Below are positions 1 to 8,694 of a DNA stretch of 21,534 bases, piece by piece. The stretch comes from a virus. How positions within the stretch are numbered: the first letter of the stretch is position 1; every line of letters starts with the position of its first letter. The position numbers and the translations under genes are program-made. The notes below the pieces were generated by a model that saw nothing but the letters and a program-made list of their open reading frames with translations, was not told the DNA's origin and did not search any database. Where the stretch lies: positions 1-21,534 of IMG/VR virus record IMGVR_UViG_3300030102_003443; one strand, written 5' to 3'.

Positions 1-1
1 G

Positions 2-55
2 CTAAAACTGTTTGGTGCCAACGGTATCAAGTTGACTATTGAGGAGGCGGATTAG
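2..55 (+). CDS. Possible 3' end of a convergent gene
   Basis: The plus strand from base 2 reads LKLFGANGIKLTIEEAD and stops at TAG (53-55). The composition looks like a plausible protein C-terminus, and it would overlap the last 20 bases of the minus-strand giant gene. Only 17 codons are visible, so chance is a serious alternative and no family can be assigned. Confidence 0.2.
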   Translation, partial: LKLFGANGIKLTIEEAD

Positions 56-3000
56 TTCCCCTTAACCTTTGAAGTATTTCAAGGTTTTTCAATGCATCTA
101 TCGGATTGCCACTCAAGAACGGTAGCATAGACTGTGGATTATTCTGTGTTACCGTTGGTTGTACTTGTGGTGGATTAACGGGAACCTGTGTTACCGTTGG
201 TTGTGCTTGAAGTAGATCATCAAAAAGACCAGTTTGTTCAGTTGAAGCAGTATCAGGCGTTCCCTCTTGGATAATAGGTGTGCCTATAAAATCTTGTCCT
301 AACTCTGAAATTTTCTCTCGAGGCAATTTTTGAAGTATTCTGTTTTCACGTTTTACGTTGACTTCTTGTGAAACTTCTCGAACTAAATTTCTACTAACTT
401 TAATTGGCATGTATCGATTGTTAAAAATCAAACGAAGTTCTTTTCTAGATACTCCTGTGTTTTTAAGTGCTTTAAACACTTGCTCCTTACTCATACCTGC
501 ATCTATTGCAGCATCAATACGAGATTTTAACTGAGCTTGGTGCCTGCGTTTTGCTTCGTTAGCTTTTACATAAGCGTCCAAAACATCCTGCTCTGTCGCG
601 TCGTTATCATCTGCAACCTTGGTAAATATTTGTACCGCACTTGAACGAAGAGCAGAGTATTCACCGCCTTGATACTGTAAGCTCCGTCCGATGTTTAGTT
701 TCAAGGGTCGAAGTCCAGTCATCATCGTACCCGCTTCTTCCGCTATTTTGTACGGATCTCCTTCACGAGAAGGGATGTCTGAGGCTGCACGGGTCACACG
801 ACCCGGTTCAAACTTACCACTTTTAACTGTAACAAACTGATCTACGATACCAGGGACAAAGGCTCCCATAACATGGTTAACTGATTTCTTTAGTTTGTCC
901 CCTACTAATTCACCTTCCTCATAAATCTCAGCACCTGTCTGTGTTTTACCTTTTCGGGTGGTTACATCGATTACACGTTCAGCAGCTAAACCTTCTGATG
1001 CAAAGGGTTCGGCAAACTTTTTGAAAGCTTCCCAAGAGGCAGAGAGAATCTGTTCTGCTTCTCCGGCACCAACCTCTCCTTTGTTTGCATAGGTTCGAAG
1101 AGCCGCTCGAGCGGGTGTCAACATAAACTCATAAGGCAGCATGTATGATAGATCCACATACTCCGCTTCGCCCTTTTCATTCGGCTTAGTTAAATATGTT
1201 AGAGTGTTTCCTAACGTCCAAAACGGGGCGGACTTTTCTAAAACTTCTTCTTCCTCTGGTGTGATCTCAAGAATCTCATGCGCTGCTCCACGCATTGCCA
1301 GAGGAGCAACCGTTGCCATAGACACGTAGCCAGACAAACGTTGTGCTCCGATGCCACGGATTTGACGGGCTAATACTCTAGCTGTTCTTGCATCCAAACC
1401 ATATCGTTGCAACGTTTGAGCGTTCATGCCCATTTCTTTCAGAGAGCGATTGACGATGTTACCAGAAGTACGAATTATCTCCGCAGGGAATGCCATGAAG
1501 TTACCAACGACAGGTATCCGGCGTAGGTCTTTGATTGCTTGTGGAACCATAGAGTAAGTGGGCATCGTTTGTTTTACCAAATCAATCGCAAGCATGTCCC
1601 CAAAGTCTGTTCCTGCTATAGACGTAGTGCGTTGTGCAATACCCGCCTGACGTAAAGCAGTTTGTACTTCTGGAGCTAGGTTTTCTATATCTAGTCCTGC
1701 CTTGCGTAGAGCCGCTCCGTAACGAGCTTTTTCTCCAAGGGCACCTACCACCTTCCAGTAGTCGTCCCCCATCTGGTAGGCTTTCTCCATGAATCTGACG
1801 GGTGCTCCCGCTTTTGACCTACGAAAAACATCCCCTGCTTTCTGTAATCTAGCAGACACACCACCTTCAACGGACTCTTTTAACAGACGTGTAAGCTCGT
1901 TTAGTTGGATGTTCTGACCTATCGCACCTTCGTCACTCATTGCTTTGAGAAGTCTAGCTTGTTTGGGACTATCTAATGCATTTGCCAAAAGAACCTCTGC
2001 ACTCTCAAAAATTCCTGTGTTTCTTCCCCATAAACCATTTGCCCCAATAATAAATGTGTTGGATAGAAAGTTTCTAACCTGTGCTATAGGACTGAACACA
2101 GTCTTTGCCACTTGTGACAAACCTTTTAATTGCAATGCCACTGCTAGTGCATCTTGTGCTCCAGAATGTGTACGAGCAGGAGTGGTCAGAGAATTATAAA
2201 TTTCATTGGGAACGTAGTTGCCAGACAAAGATCCATACGTTCCACCAAAAGCTTTTTCTGGATCAAGTTCTCCAAGCTTAACATACTGAGCACCTGTTAA
2301 AGTACGTTCTTGTCGAGGAGTAAGAACCGTCGTTCCGTCTACAACAAGAGGCCGTGCCCCTGCCCGTATCCCTTGTAAGGCGTCATCATAACTTTTAACA
2401 CCTGTAGAGGTTATGTCATCAAACAATCTTTGAGATGCTCTGGTCGTAGCCATGTTGTCAATGGTTCTAAGAAATGCCTCACGAGGATTGCGAACCTCAC
2501 CCATCATCTCTCGCAACATTGGAGCTTCATCCAACATTTGAGTTCTATCTTTCAACATACCTTCTGCAAGGCGAAACAACGAGGTTCGACCTTGATTTTC
2601 TTTGAAACCTTGACCCACAGTCTTTGCCAACTGCCTAGCTTGTTGTTCGTTTGTTAGATCTCCAAGCTGAAGAGCGTTGTCAAAAATGTCATCAATCGCT
2701 TGTTCTGCTTGACGAGCAGCGTCTCCCGTTGGGAGTTGAGGGTTTTGTCTTTGCAGAAAGTCTGTGACTTGTTGTTTTGCTCCGGCATACTGAGGCAGTG
2801 CTGCTATATCAGTTCCAAGAAACTTATTTGGTTGTAAGTGTAACTCATACAGCCGTCGTATGTATGTCCCTTGTCCGTTTGAAAACTGCTGTAGTAAATC
2901 TGCTTTCTGTTGATCGTCTAAGTTTGGTGCCGCTCTGACGGAAGATTCAAACTCTGTGCTAACTTCGTCAATCATGTTACGCATATTCGTAGCAGCTTCT

Positions 3001-4088
3001 GTAGCAGCCTTTCCATATGAACTTCTGAAAGCGTCTTCTGACAACTCACCAGTTAAAAAATCCATCGTATCATTGTGAGCACGTTGTAGACCTGACCTAC
3101 CACGCCCTGTTAAACTTTGAAATCTAATGGCTTTCTTAATTGCACTGTCATACTTTGACACAAGTTTCGATGCTGCTTGTTCCTGTCCCTCAGTCATGCC
3201 CTCTGCTGTACGAATAGCAGTAGCAATCTCAGGAGGAGTAAATCCATCAGGTGTTAGTTTTTTTCTGATAAATTTTACATCACCAAGACGCGCTCCAATG
3301 TAGTTTATACCAGAGGATAATGCTCGAGCTACAGTAGGGACACCTGGAACCTGTGCTGTGGTACGAACGGTGGCTCCGACCACGGGTAACACGGCTTCAG
3401 CTGCGCCAACAAACCCTGCACCTTCAACACCCAAACGGAGTTTATTACGCAACCGGGTTGCAGCAAGATCCTTACCAACCAATCCCTCTTCGTCCTCTGT
3501 TCTTAGGAAGTCAGGCATTGCATCCCAACTATCCGCCAGTGTTGTCATGTCACTAGGAGAAACCAGAATATCTACTACCCCAGTTCCAAGAGCCGTCGAT
3601 GTGGCTAACGCAGGACGAGTGCCTGTAGCTAAACGACCTGTTTTTGTACGACCAAACGCTTCGGCGGATTTACCAAACAAACTTCTTGACCCACCAAAAT
3701 CTTCGCCCCTCTTTACAGCTTGACCCGCACGTCGTGCTTTACTCAACCAACTGAATACACCTAGTCCAGGTGCTCCGTAGTTTACAATTGTTTGGGTTAT
3801 TTTACCTGCGGTTCTATCTGGCATAAGACCCGCCGATTCTTTGAACTGATCAAAGAACTGGGTGACCTTTTGTTGGTTACCGTCCTCTATTAGGTCACCA
3901 TACTCAAGACCCGCTGCTCCGAGTTCCGAGATGCCTTTGAATATATCAACGAGACCCGCTCCACCACCACGGGCAATGGACTCAATCACACCTTGTTCAG
4001 GTTCTTCTTTAATCAAATCATCAAACAAACCGTTAGAAGATTCTGGTTTATCATCTTTTTCAATCAGATCATCAAACAAACCAGACAT
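36..4088 (-). CDS. Giant internal virion / DNA-ejection-type protein (1350 residues)
   Basis: The start ATG overlaps the previous stop, with AAAGGACT upstream. The N-terminal tail carries GLFDDLI twice (residues 3-9 and 20-26), and the C-terminal tail carries GLFDDLL at 1287-1293, framing the protein. Between them lies a mostly helical body with amphipathic and hydrophobic stretches (GLGVEGAGFVGAAEAVLPVV-like region near 220; AKTVFSPIAQVRNFLSNTFI; TMPTYSMVPQAIKDLRRIPV; VGNFMAFPAEIIRTSGNIVN). The AFPAEIIRTS stretch is one I recall from large ejection proteins of marine phages. The C-terminal tail is Pro/Gln-rich with two QPTVTQ repeats. Size and final place in the ejection block resemble T7 gp16-class proteins, but I see no clear transglycosylase Glu motif. 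It is therefore called ejection-type, without assigning an enzyme. Confidence 0.75.
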   Translation of the reverse strand: MSGLFDDLIEKDDKPESSNGLFDDLIKEEPEQGVIESIARGGGAGLVDIFKGISELGAAGLEYGDLIEDGNQQKVTQFFDQFKESAGLMPDRTAGKITQTIVNYGAPGLGVFSWLSKARRAGQAVKRGEDFGGSRSLFGKSAEAFGRTKTGRLATGTRPALATSTALGTGVVDILVSPSDMTTLADSWDAMPDFLRTEDEEGLVGKDLAATRLRNKLRLGVEGAGFVGAAEAVLPVVGATVRTTAQVPGVPTVARALSSGINYIGARLGDVKFIRKKLTPDGFTPPEIATAIRTAEGMTEGQEQAASKLVSKYDSAIKKAIRFQSLTGRGRSGLQRAHNDTMDFLTGELSEDAFRSSYGKAATEAATNMRNMIDEVSTEFESSVRAAPNLDDQQKADLLQQFSNGQGTYIRRLYELHLQPNKFLGTDIAALPQYAGAKQQVTDFLQRQNPQLPTGDAARQAEQAIDDIFDNALQLGDLTNEQQARQLAKTVGQGFKENQGRTSLFRLAEGMLKDRTQMLDEAPMLREMMGEVRNPREAFLRTIDNMATTRASQRLFDDITSTGVKSYDDALQGIRAGARPLVVDGTTVLTPRQERTLTGAQYVKLGELDPEKAFGGTYGSLSGNYVPNEIYNSLTTPARTHSGAQDALAVALQLKGLSQVAKTVFSPIAQVRNFLSNTFIIGANGLWGRNTGIFESAEVLLANALDSPKQARLLKAMSDEGAIGQNIQLNELTRLLKESVEGGVSARLQKAGDVFRRSKAGAPVRFMEKAYQMGDDYWKVVGALGEKARYGAALRKAGLDIENLAPEVQTALRQAGIAQRTTSIAGTDFGDMLAIDLVKQTMPTYSMVPQAIKDLRRIPVVGNFMAFPAEIIRTSGNIVNRSLKEMGMNAQTLQRYGLDARTARVLARQIRGIGAQRLSGYVSMATVAPLAMRGAAHEILEITPEEEEVLEKSAPFWTLGNTLTYLTKPNEKGEAEYVDLSYMLPYEFMLTPARAALRTYANKGEVGAGEAEQILSASWEAFKKFAEPFASEGLAAERVIDVTTRKGKTQTGAEIYEEGELVGDKLKKSVNHVMGAFVPGIVDQFVTVKSGKFEPGRVTRAASDIPSREGDPYKIAEEAGTMMTGLRPLKLNIGRSLQYQGGEYSALRSSAVQIFTKVADDNDATEQDVLDAYVKANEAKRRHQAQLKSRIDAAIDAGMSKEQVFKALKNTGVSRKELRLIFNNRYMPIKVSRNLVREVSQEVNVKRENRILQKLPREKISELGQDFIGTPIIQEGTPDTASTEQTGLFDDLLQAQPTVTQVPVNPPQVQPTVTQNNPQSMLPFLSGNPIDALKNLEILQRLRGTNPPPQ

Positions 4089-6226
4089 TATTCTAGTCCT
4101 TTAGTGTTATACCCTTTTTCTTCTAATCGTTTTAAAGCTTGATCTTTGAGGGTTGGATTTTCTTTAATAAATTTTTGATACTCAGAAAGAACGTCAGATG
4201 GTATATCACTTCCCTGATCACTTGTTACAAAAGAAGAGTTTGGCGCTGCCGCTTTTGCTGCATTTTTTGCCAAGTTTGTAGCTTCTGTTTGAGATTTTCC
4301 CTCGTCAAGATAAAACTGAAAAGCTTTATCGTAAGTAGATTTATACAGATAATCAGATCTATCCTTTTTACCTTTTATAGTTGCAAGGCCAAGATCCCTT
4401 TTGTATTTTAGATCCGCTGCTTTTCTATCCGCCGCTGAGTTTATAGCAAGCATTTTAACCTTGTCCTCACGAGCTTGGCGTGTTGCCTTGTCTCCACGCA
4501 GCATATCAATCATTGCAGCAGAGGCTTGACCCCAATCTCCAGTAGAGCCGTACACTGAACCAAAGATAGCCAAAGCAAAACCTTTGTCTTTTCTGATTTG
4601 ATCCTCATCCTCTTTGAAGAGTTCTTGGTACTGCTTCACATACTTACTGACATAACTCTCAAAACTTTCATCGTCTGTTACGTTAGACAAGTCGTCTTTC
4701 ATATTGCCTACATCACCCTTGGTAAGTTTTGTTATTGTCGTAGTAAGATTTGTATCGCCATCAAATAAATCATTTGCGGTTTTCTCAGTGACAATAGATT
4801 CTTTTGCTGTTTCATCATCAAGTTGAACTTCTGTAATAGGCTCTTTGTTTTCTATGGTAGGAGCTTCAGACTCGTTGTTCTCTATGGTAGGAGCTTCTTC
4901 TATTTTTGGACTCTCAAGTTTCTTTTTAACTGTATCAATAGCGTTTTGAGCTTTCTTAGTAAGTTTACTTGTCAACTCACCTGCGGTGGTTGATAACTCT
5001 TCAACAACCGAAGGATCTGATTCTGGACCTGCTTGTGTTGTTAACTCTGGAGCGTATCTTTCGTCTGTTGGCGCAGGAGGCGTCTGATTTCCTGAGATGA
5101 ACCCTTGTAATTTGTCAACGCCACTCTCAAACAAATTACCAATATTTTCAATTCCACCCGCACCTAAATCAACTAATTGTTCAGATATTCGTTCTTTCAT
5201 TGTCTGTGGCATTTTAGCAGGATCTTCGTTTACCACATTGGGTAGTGCAGAGACGACACCTTGTTCTATGGGATTTAATGATGGACCTCTACCGAAAAGC
5301 GTTGGATCGGGGGGTGGGTTATCAAAATTCGGAGATTTATTCCTTAGATCAAACGTTGAATCACCTGTTCCAGGAAAAGTAGAATCCCCAACAAGGATTG
5401 CCGGATTTAATTCATCTGCTTTCGGAGCAATTTCCGTACCATCAACTCTTATAAATCCTTGTCCTAAAGGATCAGTTGTAGAAAATGCAGGGATCGATTC
5501 ACCAGTGTCTGCAAAAACTCCTGTATCCGAACCTGTAAGACGAAGAGCCATGGGATCTGTACGTTTATTGATGTTCGCCAGTGACTCTTGTTTAATTTCA
5601 TCCCTCTCTTCGTCAGAAAGAATCCCTTGACGTTTGAGAGTTTCTTGAAGTCTTTTTTTTGCCTCTTCTAATTGAGCTGCATATGGACCTTCGCCAACAA
5701 GACGTGTGTTTAATGTAAGGTTGCCGTCCGCATCAAACAAATCGTTTCTATTAACAAGACCCTTTTGTCTAACATTTTCCGCAAAACGAAGAATGGACTT
5801 ACTTACATCTCCTCCACCTGTTAAAACCCCCAAGGTGTCAAGTCCTAGTGCCGCCACTTCATTGGCACCAAGAACTACTGCTCCTCCCCCAAGATTAAGC
5901 ACATCAAGAAGAGTTTCTCCTAAATCAAGTGCTGCATTTGCAACCTGTTTACCAGCCTTTGCTTTTTCAAGAACTTTCATTTGTAGTTCTACTTCGGGGT
6001 TGGGGCTTTCTTCTCTGTAGTCTATTTCAAAGTTCTCTCGTCCGCTAATTTCAGGGTCAACATAAGTAGGAGTCCGAAAGTAATTAAAGATATTCGACAA
6101 AACACCACCACCGTTTTCATATCCAACAGCTTGCATCATTGGTTCAGACGATGCCATGATACCGCCTTTTCTACGAAGCTCGTCTCTTGCTTCACGGTTA
6201 AATAGTTTGCGGTTCATTACGCTCAT
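4088..6226 (-). CDS. Internal virion / ejection-type protein (712 residues)
   Basis: I choose the ATG at 6224-6226, which has GGAG nine bases upstream and overlaps the previous stop; the ATG three codons later has no ribosome site. The N-terminus (MNRKLFNREARDELRRKGGI, MASSEPMMQAVGY) is a recurrent phage motif. Residues 95-137 are hydrophobic and Gly-rich (LLDVLNLGGGAVVLGANEVA, ALGLDTLGVLTGGG), a possible membrane-active segment. A long acidic, Pro/Thr/Glu-rich, low-complexity middle holds two EAPTIEN repeats near residues 450-470. The C-terminal third is helical (DKGFALAIFGSVYGSTGDWG, ASAAMIDMLRGDKATRQARE, SDYLYKSTYDKAFQFYLDEG). The layout fits a packaged, unfoldable ejection protein. No lytic enzyme motif was found. 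The stop overlaps the next start (TAATG). Confidence 0.7.
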   Translation of the reverse strand: MSVMNRKLFNREARDELRRKGGIMASSEPMMQAVGYENGGGVLSNIFNYFRTPTYVDPEISGRENFEIDYREESPNPEVELQMKVLEKAKAGKQVANAALDLGETLLDVLNLGGGAVVLGANEVAALGLDTLGVLTGGGDVSKSILRFAENVRQKGLVNRNDLFDADGNLTLNTRLVGEGPYAAQLEEAKKRLQETLKRQGILSDEERDEIKQESLANINKRTDPMALRLTGSDTGVFADTGESIPAFSTTDPLGQGFIRVDGTEIAPKADELNPAILVGDSTFPGTGDSTFDLRNKSPNFDNPPPDPTLFGRGPSLNPIEQGVVSALPNVVNEDPAKMPQTMKERISEQLVDLGAGGIENIGNLFESGVDKLQGFISGNQTPPAPTDERYAPELTTQAGPESDPSVVEELSTTAGELTSKLTKKAQNAIDTVKKKLESPKIEEAPTIENNESEAPTIENKEPITEVQLDDETAKESIVTEKTANDLFDGDTNLTTTITKLTKGDVGNMKDDLSNVTDDESFESYVSKYVKQYQELFKEDEDQIRKDKGFALAIFGSVYGSTGDWGQASAAMIDMLRGDKATRQAREDKVKMLAINSAADRKAADLKYKRDLGLATIKGKKDRSDYLYKSTYDKAFQFYLDEGKSQTEATNLAKNAAKAAAPNSSFVTSDQGSDIPSDVLSEYQKFIKENPTLKDQALKRLEEKGYNTKGLE

Positions 6227-7731
6227 GAGAATACTCCCGAGTTCTGAAGTCCGCTATAAGCCAATGCCGCCCCCGTGGCTTGTTGAAACGGAGACGGCCC
6301 AGGGGACATCGTTGTTTGCGCAGTGCCAATCGGAGCACCTTGCAATACATCTGAGAAGAAACCAACTTGTTGATAAGGCAACATCTGATTTGCTCTGGCC
6401 GCATCCATTTCAGCTTGCTGTTGCCGCTGTTGCTGTGCACCAAGTTGTGATAGTAAGTTAACATCTGACTGACCCATCTGCTGTGCCATGCCGCCCATCT
6501 GAGCAGACTGCATACCAAGCGAACCAAGTCCCTGACCCATTCCTGAAATTTGTTGTTGTGCACCCAGTCCAGTAGTGATCCCTTGAAGACCAAGATCCGC
6601 TGCCTGACCCGCGAGTTGACCCGCACCTTGTGCGCCTTGCATTGCCATCCCTGCGCCTTGCATTGCTTGACCCGCACCTTGCATCGCTTGACCAGTTCCA
6701 GACAATCCAATCTCTCCTGCACCCCGTGCAGCTTGTAAACCCAACTGACCAATGTCTGTTCCAAGTCCCCCAGTCTGAGTTCCGAGTTGCCCGAACAACT
6801 GACCAACACCCATTTGACGTTGTTGCTGTTGCTCAAACGCTTGTTGTGCTTGTTGTTGTGCTGTTTGATACGCTTGGCTGCGAAGCTGTGACGCTATACG
6901 TGCTTTCTCTCGTGCGTATCTATCATCGATTTTACCTAACGCAGCATCTACAGTGTCAAACCTTCTGTCTCCACTAAACGCACCTTGTTGCAAAGCTCTT
7001 GCTTCTAAGTTTCTTTCCATGGCTAGAGCTTCATCTTTTCTTGCTCGATCAAGGTCGGCAAGAGTTGCATCAAGAACTTGCTGTGTGAAAGGGTCATAAA
7101 ACCCTTGAGCAGACATCGGATCATATCGTTGTGCTGCACCACCAAGAAACTCACGGCCTTGTCGTATAGATGCTAACCCCTCTTCTTGAAAAGGTCTTGC
7201 CATGGCAGTGACATCACGAAGTTCCCGAGCCGCTCTTTGCGCGACAGATTCACCTCGTAATCCGGCTGCTTCACCTCGTAATCCGGCTGCTTCCCCCCGA
7301 CCACCTGCGGCTTGTACATCTCTAGCAGCTTGTCTAAGTTCACTTTGCCCTCTGTCAGTTTGCCCTGAAATCTGACCCGCTAAAGCTTTGGACGCATTAA
7401 TTGCGTCCTCTACAGTTTGTATGCCTGTGCCAAGGGCTTTATCTCCACGTTCTAAAAATGGCTTGTATGCACCAATGCCCTCTTGAGCCAAAGCAAATGC
7501 TTGTTCTTGCATAGGACTAAACCCTGCAACCTCATACTCTGGCATTTCCCCTGTAAATAGTTCTTGAGATCTTGGCAAAAGACCTTGGATGTAATCTGGG
7601 TTTTCAACCATCTCCCCTGTGTCGGGGTCTTCTATAAATTTATCTCCAAAGCCATAAAGAAATGGTTTCGCTTCTTCGGGTAACTCCCGAATAACTCGTT
7701 GGATTTGCTCTCCGCCGCTACCTCTTCCCAT
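6223..7731 (-). CDS. Internal virion / ejection-type protein, Gln- and Gly-rich
   Basis: The 502-residue protein has AAAGGG upstream of its ATG. The N-terminus holds ELPEEAKPFLYGFGDKFIED and VAGFSPMQEQAFALAQEGIG. A perfect 21-base tandem repeat encodes GEAAGLR twice near residue 150. The central helical region (YDPMSAQGFYDPFTQQVLDA, ARALQQGAFSGDRRF) matches a conserved phage internal-protein pattern. It is followed by a Gln-rich coiled coil (AYQTAQQQAQQAFEQQQQRQ) and Gly/Ala/Met/Gln repeats (GTGQAMQGAGQAMQGAGMAM). The C-terminal motif (MLPYQQVGFFSDVLQGAPIG, PGPSPFQQATGAALAYSG) is also typical of the family. The protein probably lies inside the capsid and is ejected. The stop TGA overlaps the next start (ATGA). 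Confidence 0.75.
   Translation of the reverse strand: MGRGSGGEQIQRVIRELPEEAKPFLYGFGDKFIEDPDTGEMVENPDYIQGLLPRSQELFTGEMPEYEVAGFSPMQEQAFALAQEGIGAYKPFLERGDKALGTGIQTVEDAINASKALAGQISGQTDRGQSELRQAARDVQAAGGRGEAAGLRGEAAGLRGESVAQRAARELRDVTAMARPFQEEGLASIRQGREFLGGAAQRYDPMSAQGFYDPFTQQVLDATLADLDRARKDEALAMERNLEARALQQGAFSGDRRFDTVDAALGKIDDRYAREKARIASQLRSQAYQTAQQQAQQAFEQQQQRQMGVGQLFGQLGTQTGGLGTDIGQLGLQAARGAGEIGLSGTGQAMQGAGQAMQGAGMAMQGAQGAGQLAGQAADLGLQGITTGLGAQQQISGMGQGLGSLGMQSAQMGGMAQQMGQSDVNLLSQLGAQQQRQQQAEMDAARANQMLPYQQVGFFSDVLQGAPIGTAQTTMSPGPSPFQQATGAALAYSGLQNSGVFS
7249..7290 (-). repeat. Perfect 21-base tandem repeat, two copies
   Basis: Bases 7249-7269 and 7270-7290 are identical and encode the seven-residue unit AAGLRGE twice. 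A third, degenerate unit (AAGGRGE) adjoins it. In-frame length suggests slippage-driven change in a flexible helix of the 502-residue protein. Confidence 0.9.
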
Positions 7732-7734
7732 GTG

Positions 7735-8457
7735 TTATGCCCTTTGCATTTTTAAATACATTTCAGCCGCTGCTTTAGCGCGATCACCATTCTTAGCGTT
7801 GCCTATAATCTCAGAAGCACGTTCATAGTCTCCGTTAGGGTCCATTGCTGCAAGATCTTTATGTGATAGTACCACTTCTTGTGTAGAAAGTGCAGCCTCT
7901 TGTACAGGTTTTCCATCTTGATAAATCATTGCAGGGATTGAATCACTTGTCGGAGTCCCCGGACCCTCTATGCGACCCCCCTCAACGGCACCAAAAACCC
8001 TACTTGCCGGAACGTATCTACCACCGGGGCCATAGTATCCTCCACCAAGATATGGTTTACGCTCTGGGTTTTTGGGTTTTGGTGCAAACATACTTAACAA
8101 CATTAGATTACCTGGAGATAGTATTCCATCTTTCCCAGTTAAACCGCCAAGAGCAGACATTACGCCTTTCTCTTTTACTGTTTTTTCTAATGCGGCGGTC
8201 TTTGCAGCATCTGCTGTCGTCCCTGCTCCTGTTCCCCCTAAACCAAGAGCACCACCTACGCCACCTATCGCGGCATTTTTTAAAGCATCACCAAAGTCAT
8301 CTCCTGCTAATAAAGAACCTATCCCTGATGTTACGGCAGAACCAAGCATTGGGTTTCCAACAAGTGCAGATCCAAGTTTTGCGAGGAAAGGTACACTGCT
8401 TCCCGCTAAAGCTGTGCTTAATGTAGGAGCAAGAAAGGGAGCAAGAAACTGAATCAT
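7735..8457 (-). CDS. Internal virion / ejection-type protein, Gly-zipper rich
   Basis: The 240-residue protein starts at an ATG with GGAGG six bases upstream, overlapping the zinc-ribbon stop. Its N-terminal third is small-residue rich and hydrophobic (MIQFLAPFLAPTLSTALAGS, GIGSLLAG, AAIGGVGGALGLGGTGAG), resembling glycine-zipper segments that can insert into membranes. The C-terminal part contains GPGTPTSDSIPAMI and VQEAALSTQEVVLSHKDLAA. The GPGT.TSDSIPA motif recurs in several phage virion proteins. A short helical tail ends in KAAAEMYLKMQRA. Position directly before three larger internal proteins suggests it is packaged in the capsid and ejected, perhaps helping to form a channel; that is inference. 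No enzyme motif is visible. Confidence 0.7.
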   Translation of the reverse strand: MIQFLAPFLAPTLSTALAGSSVPFLAKLGSALVGNPMLGSAVTSGIGSLLAGDDFGDALKNAAIGGVGGALGLGGTGAGTTADAAKTAALEKTVKEKGVMSALGGLTGKDGILSPGNLMLLSMFAPKPKNPERKPYLGGGYYGPGGRYVPASRVFGAVEGGRIEGPGTPTSDSIPAMIYQDGKPVQEAALSTQEVVLSHKDLAAMDPNGDYERASEIIGNAKNGDRAKAAAEMYLKMQRA

Positions 8458-8687
8458 AAGGTGCCTCCGTCCATGGCTTGAGGCATCGTTACTGTAATCG
8501 CAGTGTGTTTTTTAGTATCATCTGTCCAAGACTCACCGCAATCTGGACATTTGCCATCAGGATACGAAGCTATTTCTTCTGGTGTGTCTACTAGGTTATC
8601 GCAGTTGTGACACTGAATAGTATCAACAGATGTAGCAGGTCTCCATCGCCCACCATCTGGCATTGTAATTACTGTTTCGTCAGACAT
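8454..8687 (-). CDS. Small phage zinc-ribbon protein
   Basis: The 77-residue protein contains two Cys pairs, CHNC (Cys26, Cys29) and CPDC (Cys47, Cys50), separated by 17 residues. This is the geometry of a zinc ribbon or rubredoxin-like knuckle. It is preceded by VITMPDGGRWRPATS, and the C-terminal tail (HTAITVTMPQAMDGGTL) repeats the VTMP..DGG theme. AGGTG lies upstream of the ATG. The stop TGA overlaps the next ATG (ATGA, 8454-8457), and the last codons carry that gene's GGAGG ribosome site. Metal binding is likely from the Cys pattern. The role is unknown; the position between nozzle and ejection proteins suggests a virion or assembly protein, not a transcription factor. Confidence 0.8.
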   Translation of the reverse strand: MSDETVITMPDGGRWRPATSVDTIQCHNCDNLVDTPEEIASYPDGKCPDCGESWTDDTKKHTAITVTMPQAMDGGTL

Positions 8688-8694
8688 GTTGCAC

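Noticed and set aside
36-4088. Lytic transglycosylase domain in the giant protein
   Set aside because: By eye I could not find the catalytic Glu with the flanking ESxxxP-type and GLMQ-type motifs, so no enzyme activity is claimed.
5097-5630. Plus-strand open frame of 177 codons
   Set aside because: It is antisense to the low-complexity middle of the 712-residue gene, with Ser/Pro-rich composition typical of a shadow frame.
6198-6836. Minus-strand open frame of 212 codons
   Set aside because: It lies entirely over the 502-residue gene in another frame. Its protein is rich in Cys, Trp and Arg with no plausible fold, an artefact of Gln- and Gly-rich codons.
7890-8452. Overlapping plus-strand open frames of 178 and 126 codons
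   Set aside because: Antisense to the Gly-zipper ejection-type gene. Composition mirrors the opposite strand and there is no supporting context.
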